NCBI GenBank assembly: GCA_905234145.1
Contig: CAJOGK010000002.1
Span: forward strand, 1 to 60,095
DNA length: 60,095 bases
DNA from: an uncultured Prevotella sp.
GTDB taxonomy: Bacteria; Bacteroidota; Bacteroidia; Bacteroidales; Bacteroidaceae
Direction of reading: 5' to 3'
The position numbers were made by a program, and so were the translations under genes. Below, in pieces: positions 56,398 through 60,095 of this stretch (its first letter is position 1; every line of letters begins with the position of its first letter). The notes under the pieces are model-generated. The model did not search any database. It saw only the letters and a list, made by a program, of their open reading frames with translations, and had not been told where the DNA came from.

Positions 56398-56460
56398 CGA
56401 AAAAATCCCCATAGTTCCATGATTTTCCCGATATTTTTTGGCATTCTCGCCTTTTCATTG

Positions 56461-56468
56461 TAAATTTG
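56461..56468 (+). promoter_or_regulatory. -7 box for the AGCS symporter
   Basis: TAAATTTG, 33 bp before the ATG at 56502. Confidence 0.6.
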
Positions 56469-56501
56469 CACCGCAAAAGCGCTCACCAGATATGTAAGGA
56501 T

Positions 56502-57860
56502 ATGGAACCTATTAACGATTTTTTCTCTTTCCTGAGTTCATTCCTATGGGGATGGCCCATGATTATTTTGCTTTTAGGCACCCACGTTTTTCTCACGTTT
56601 CGATTGCGCATTCCACAACGTAAATTGATTACAGGCATCAAACTTTCTATCAAGAAAGATGCTTCTGCCGAGGGTGAGGTCAGTCAGTTTGGTGCTTTGG
56701 CCACGGCCCTTGCCGCCACCATTGGCACTGGTAATATCGTTGGTGTAGCTACGGCCGTAGCACTTGGAGGCCCTGGTGCTGTATTATGGTGCTGGTTAAC
56801 AGGTATCTTTGGCATGTCAACGAAATATGCTGAGGGACTGCTGGCGGTGAAATATCGTGTCAAGTCTAAAGATGGTCGCATGTATGGCGGTCCGATGTAC
56901 GCGCTTGAGCGCGGACTGAATATGAAATGGCTTGGAATCCTGTTTGCCATCTTTACAGCACTGGCATCTTTTGGCATCGGCTGTACCGTTCAGGCCAACT
57001 CCATCGCACTGATGGCGCAGGAAACCTTTGGCATCCCCACATGGATTGTCGGCATCTTCGTTTGTCTGCTCACGGCCCTTGTTATCTTAGGCGGTGTGAA
57101 GGCGATAGCCAAAGTTTGCATGTTCCTGGTGCCTTTCATGGCCATATTCTACGTGCTGGGCTGTATTGTTATCCTCTGCTTCAATGCTCATTACGTTTGG
57201 CCAGCCATCCAATTGATCGTGAATTGTGCCTTTAATCCATCAGCTGCGGGTGGCGGATTTGTAGGTACCACTGTGATGATGGCCTCTCGCTATGGCATTG
57301 CCCGAGGATTGTTCAGCAACGAGAGCGGTTTGGGTAGCGCACCCATCGTAGCCGCAGCAGCCCGGACACGCAATCCAGTACGTCAGGCGCTAGTATCAAG
57401 TACAGGCACTTTCTGGGATACTGTCGTTATCTGTGCCCTTACCGGACTGGTACTTGTAAGCAGTATTATCGCTTATCCTGATATCTCTTTTGCCGATGGT
57501 GCCGCCCTCACCAAGGTGGCCTTCAGTAAGATTCCTTATATCGGTGCACCACTGCTCACATTTGGCACGCTTACCTTTGCCTTTAGTACCATCCTAGGCT
57601 GGAGTTATTATGGCGAGAGTGCTGTCAACTACCTGGAAGGTCGTCACACCAACCGATTCTATCGCGTCCTTTATATCGTCGCTCTGTTCTTTGGTTCCAT
57701 CATCAGTCTCGATATTATCTGGAACATTGCCGACTGTATGAATGCTTTGATGGCCATTCCAAACCTGATCGCTCTACTGCTACTCAGCGGTGTGGCCGCT
57801 AGTGAGACTAAGAAATACCTGTGGTCGAACCGTCTTGACGAGGAGATGACAGAAGAATAG
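56502..57860 (+). CDS. Sodium/alanine symporter, AGCS family (452 aa)
   Basis: Start MEPINDFFSFLSSFLWGWP; an ATG 12 codons upstream overlaps the promoter. AGCS motifs GALATALAATIGTGNIVGVA, ARGLFSNESGLGSAPI and GWSYYGESAVNYL. About eleven helices. Ends in TAG (57858-57860). Confidence 0.93.
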   Translation: MEPINDFFSFLSSFLWGWPMIILLLGTHVFLTFRLRIPQRKLITGIKLSIKKDASAEGEVSQFGALATALAATIGTGNIVGVATAVALGGPGAVLWCWLTGIFGMSTKYAEGLLAVKYRVKSKDGRMYGGPMYALERGLNMKWLGILFAIFTALASFGIGCTVQANSIALMAQETFGIPTWIVGIFVCLLTALVILGGVKAIAKVCMFLVPFMAIFYVLGCIVILCFNAHYVWPAIQLIVNCAFNPSAAGGGFVGTTVMMASRYGIARGLFSNESGLGSAPIVAAAARTRNPVRQALVSSTGTFWDTVVICALTGLVLVSSIIAYPDISFADGAALTKVAFSKIPYIGAPLLTFGTLTFAFSTILGWSYYGESAVNYLEGRHTNRFYRVLYIVALFFGSIISLDIIWNIADCMNALMAIPNLIALLLLSGVAASETKKYLWSNRLDEEMTEE

Positions 57861-57885
57861 AAATCCCTAAACATCCGAACCCATC

Positions 57886-58239
57886 ATGAAGAAATCATTC
57901 TTTATTGCCCTTGTAGCCATCGTGTTGCTATCGGCTTGTGGCGAAACAAAGACGCGCCAAGAAATCAATCGTCGAAAGGCTGCTCTTAAAGAGCACCAGG
58001 AAACGGAGTTGAAAAACGCCCAACTGGAGATGACCATTACCGATAGTCTGCTGCAGGTGGCCAACCACCAACTCGACTCTATGCAACAAGCCGTCGATGC
58101 GCATAAGAAGGCACTGAAAGCCACGCCTGAGGAACTGACTGCACTCACCCGACAACGCATGAAGCGCGACTCGCTCAGAACCCAGTTTGAAACCCTGGGC
58201 ATGAAGATACGTTATATCCATCAGAAAATGAAAGAATAA
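57886..58239 (+). CDS. Coiled-coil lipoprotein (117 aa)
   Basis: Lipobox LLSACGE at residues 14-20, then a helical Gln/Lys/Glu-rich coiled coil to the end. Located 25 bp after the symporter stop. Confidence 0.7.
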   Translation: MKKSFFIALVAIVLLSACGETKTRQEINRRKAALKEHQETELKNAQLEMTITDSLLQVANHQLDSMQQAVDAHKKALKATPEELTALTRQRMKRDSLRTQFETLGMKIRYIHQKMKE

Positions 58240-58277
58240 AAAAAGCAAAAAATGTGCTTTATATCAGCCATTTTTTG

Positions 58278-58285
58278 TACCTTTG
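58278..58285 (+). promoter_or_regulatory. -7 box for the DUF1599-DoxX-tpiA genes
   Basis: TACCTTTG, 8 bp before the ATG at 58294. Confidence 0.6.
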
Positions 58286-58293
58286 CACGCGAT

Positions 58294-58839
58294 ATGACCA
58301 ATATGGAAAAGACTAATGCTCAATTTGAGCAGGCTTTGGCAGAATGCCGGGCACTGTTCGAGAAGAAGCTTCATGACTATAAAGCCTCTTGGCGCATTCT
58401 GCGCCCTACTGCCCTCACCGACCAACTCTTCATCAAGGCGAAGCGTATCCGCTCGCTCGAAATCAAGCAAGAGTCGTTGGTGGGCGAAGGCATTCGTCCT
58501 GAGTTTATTGCACTCATCAACTACGGCATCGTAGGCCTTATCCAACTTAGCAAGGGATTTGCCGATACCGTCGACATTTCCAATGAGGAGGCCATGCGCC
58601 TCTATGACCAGTTTGCACACGAGGCACTCGAACTGATGAAACGCAAGAACCACGACTATGACGAGGCTTGGCGCTCTATGCGGGTAAGTTCGTATACCGA
58701 TCTTATCCTCACTAAGATTGAGCGTATCAAGGAAATCGAGAACCTGAAGGGCGAGACGCTCGTTTCCGAGGGTATCGATGCCAACTATATGGACATCATC
58801 AACTATTCGGTCTTTGGCGTAATTAAATTATCGGAGTGA
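58294..58839 (+). CDS. DUF1599 protein (181 aa)
   Basis: Two repeats of a D-Y-[KD]-x-[AS]-W-R unit: [20 protein letters not shown] and [20 protein letters not shown], each followed by I...RI..lE. The start may also be 58303. DUF1599 genes precede the DoxX-like gene and tpiA in many Bacteroidetes. Confidence 0.85.
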   Translation: MTNMEKTNAQFEQALAECRALFEKKLHDYKASWRILRPTALTDQLFIKAKRIRSLEIKQESLVGEGIRPEFIALINYGIVGLIQLSKGFADTVDISNEEAMRLYDQFAHEALELMKRKNHDYDEAWRSMRVSSYTDLILTKIERIKEIENLKGETLVSEGIDANYMDIINYSVFGVIKLSE

Positions 58840-60095
58840 GAAAAATCGCCGTCAATGTCTGTCGCCTGGTGCTCGCCCTGACGCTTATCCTCTCAGGATT
58901 CGTTAAGGCTGTAGATCCGCTGGGCACACAATATAAGATACAAGACTATCTGACGGCAATGGGTCTGGGGGGCTATGTGCCCGACTTCATCACACTTTCA
59001 GCCTCTGTACTGCTTTCAGCAGCCGAGTTTATCATCGGCATCTGTCTGCTTTTTGCCATCCGCAGGCGATTGGTTTCCAAAATCCTGCTGCTCATGATGG
59101 CTTTGATGACGCTTCTCACACTTTGGCTGGCTTTGGCCGACCCCATCCACGATTGCGGATGCTTTGGCGATGCCTTGGTGCTCACCAACTGGCAAACGTT
59201 GTGGAAGAACGTGGCAATACTCGTTGCGACCCTCGTTGTGTGGAAATGGCCACTCGATATGGGAAGACTTATCAGCGAATCAAACCAGTGGATTGTCAAC
59301 AACTATTCGGCTGTGTTTATCCTCTTCATCGCTGGTCATAGTCTCTACGCCCTGCCACTGTTCGACTTCCGCCCCTACCACATCGGCACCAATCTGCGAG
59401 AAGGCTGGCAGCAGATGATGGAGGGAGAAGATTCACCCTACGCTGACCTTTTCATAGAGGATATCGACGAGGGCGAAGACATTACAGAACAGATACTCAA
59501 CGATAAAGGCTACACCTTTTTATTAATAGCCCCACACATTGAGCAGGCCGACGACTCACAGTTCGACGAGCTCAACCTGATGTACGACTACAGTCGCGAT
59601 CATGGTTACCCCTTCTACTGTCTGACGGCCAGTTCTAAGAAGGCCATCGATCGCTGGAGCGACATGACGGGTGCAGAATATCCTTTCTGTCAGACAGACG
59701 ACATCACGCTCAAGACCATCATCCGTTCCAATCCCGGGCTCGTGCTGCTCAAGGATGGTATCATCATTCAAAAGTGGAGTCACAACGCCCTACCTGATGA
59801 GACAGAATTGAACGGTAATCTTGAGGACATCGAACTCGGGCAATTACCCTCCGATAATGCAGCAAGCAAGATCCTATGGGTGCTCACGTGGTTTGTGTTG
59901 CCCTTGGTTCTGCTCACCATCGCCGATCGTTTGTGGACATGGACCCACTGGATACGAAGTAAAAAATATATTAATAACAACCCTTTAAATAAAGAGAAAA
60001 GAATTATGAGAAAGAAAATCGTAGCAGGAAACTGGAAGATGAACATGAATCTCCAGGATGGTATCGCTCTTGCAAAGGAGCTGAATGAGACTTTG
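58836..60095 (+). CDS. DoxX-like membrane protein with thioredoxin-like domain, open into tpiA
   Basis: The GTG start overlaps the DUF1599 TGA. Four N-terminal helices of a DoxX/MauE-like domain ([32 protein letters not shown]). A soluble thioredoxin-like region follows, with [20 protein letters not shown]. Then a last helix ([20 protein letters not shown]). The frame shows no stop after it and continues through 60006 into the TpiA sequence to the window end. BT_3928-type proteins have this layout but are usually separate. Confidence 0.75.
   Translation, partial: MRKIAVNVCRLVLALTLILSGFVKAVDPLGTQYKIQDYLTAMGLGGYVPDFITLSASVLLSAAEFIIGICLLFAIRRRLVSKILLLMMALMTLLTLWLALADPIHDCGCFGDALVLTNWQTLWKNVAILVATLVVWKWPLDMGRLISESNQWIVNNYSAVFILFIAGHSLYALPLFDFRPYHIGTNLREGWQQMMEGEDSPYADLFIEDIDEGEDITEQILNDKGYTFLLIAPHIEQADDSQFDELNLMYDYSRDHGYPFYCLTASSKKAIDRWSDMTGAEYPFCQTDDITLKTIIRSNPGLVLLKDGIIIQKWSHNALPDETELNGNLEDIELGQLPSDNAASKILWVLTWFVLPLVLLTIADRLWTWTHWIRSKKYINNNPLNKEKRIMRKKIVAGNWKMNMNLQDGIALAKELNETL
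60006..60095 (+). CDS. tpiA: Triosephosphate isomerase, 5' part
   Basis: [20 protein letters not shown] is the conserved TIM N-terminus, with Asn and Lys of GNWKMN in the active site. It is truncated by the window. The ATG is preceded by a purine-rich AAAGAGAAAAG, and may be used as an internal start even though the frame is open from the upstream gene. Confidence 0.9.
   Translation, partial: MRKKIVAGNWKMNMNLQDGIALAKELNETL

Overview
The window is a Bacteroidales chromosome segment, most likely Prevotella or a close relative. Support comes from TAnnTTTG-type -7 boxes upstream of genes, BspA-like leucine-rich-repeat genes, a smalltalk-family mini-protein beside an HU-like gene, DUF3098, DUF1599, an RND efflux operon and a GH89 gene. 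Host genes use the standard code, and four of them end in TAG (682, 36238, 45604, 57860).

The main content is an integrated siphovirus-like prophage at 2699..34172 (about 31.5 kb). In it TAG is a sense codon. Fourteen phage genes look broken in the standard code, and every break is an in-frame TAG (32 found), never TAA, TGA or a frameshift. Read through TAG, they become full-length terminase large subunit (7 TAGs), portal, connector, head-tail joining protein, HK97-gp10-like protein, tape measure, tail tip, tail fibre, adenine methyltransferase, two HNH proteins, a radical SAM enzyme and two unknowns. The capsid, major tail protein, tail chaperone, small terminase and long coiled-coil fibre have no TAG. 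The large serine integrase has no internal TAG and itself ends in TAG just before a terminator, so it appears to be written in the host code. I found no amber suppressor tRNA in the element.

The integrase inserted the phage into codon 276 of a BspA-like gene. Joining the two halves at the shared 6-bp core (cgtagt) restores an uninterrupted 612-codon frame. The two phage ends joined form a dyad attP with 11-bp perfect arms centred on a GT dinucleotide.

Layout. 1-2698: HU-like gene end, smalltalk peptide, tyrosine-recombinase remnant, XRE regulator, 5' half of the BspA gene. 2841-7557 (mostly minus strand): phage accessory and early genes. 7835-8674 (+): divergently transcribed unknown, possible regulator. 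8696-24091 (-): tail, head and packaging genes in reverse order. 24207-27413 (-): NUMOD/HNH genes and an unknown. 27414-28098: non-coding block with an iteron array and five hairpins. 28099-32390: fibre, holin-like and radical SAM genes. 32505-34085 (-): integrase. 34173-38111 (+): 3' half of the BspA gene, an HD-like gene and an intact BspA paralogue. 38095-43844 (-): GH28, folK, queA, truB, uppP, DUF3098, ftsX. 43976-44752 (+): radical SAM. 44789-56367 (-): lpxA, RND efflux operon, an acetyltransferase with GH89, CCA-type nucleotidyltransferase. 56502-60095 (+): AGCS symporter, lipoprotein, DUF1599, and a DoxX-like gene that runs in frame without a stop into tpiA.

A second phage-wide feature is a motif, GATAAATACAGAAA, about 15-25 nt upstream of many phage start codons and always in gene orientation. 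It also fixes several true starts and marks a likely internal start for the capsid inside the protease-capsid frame.
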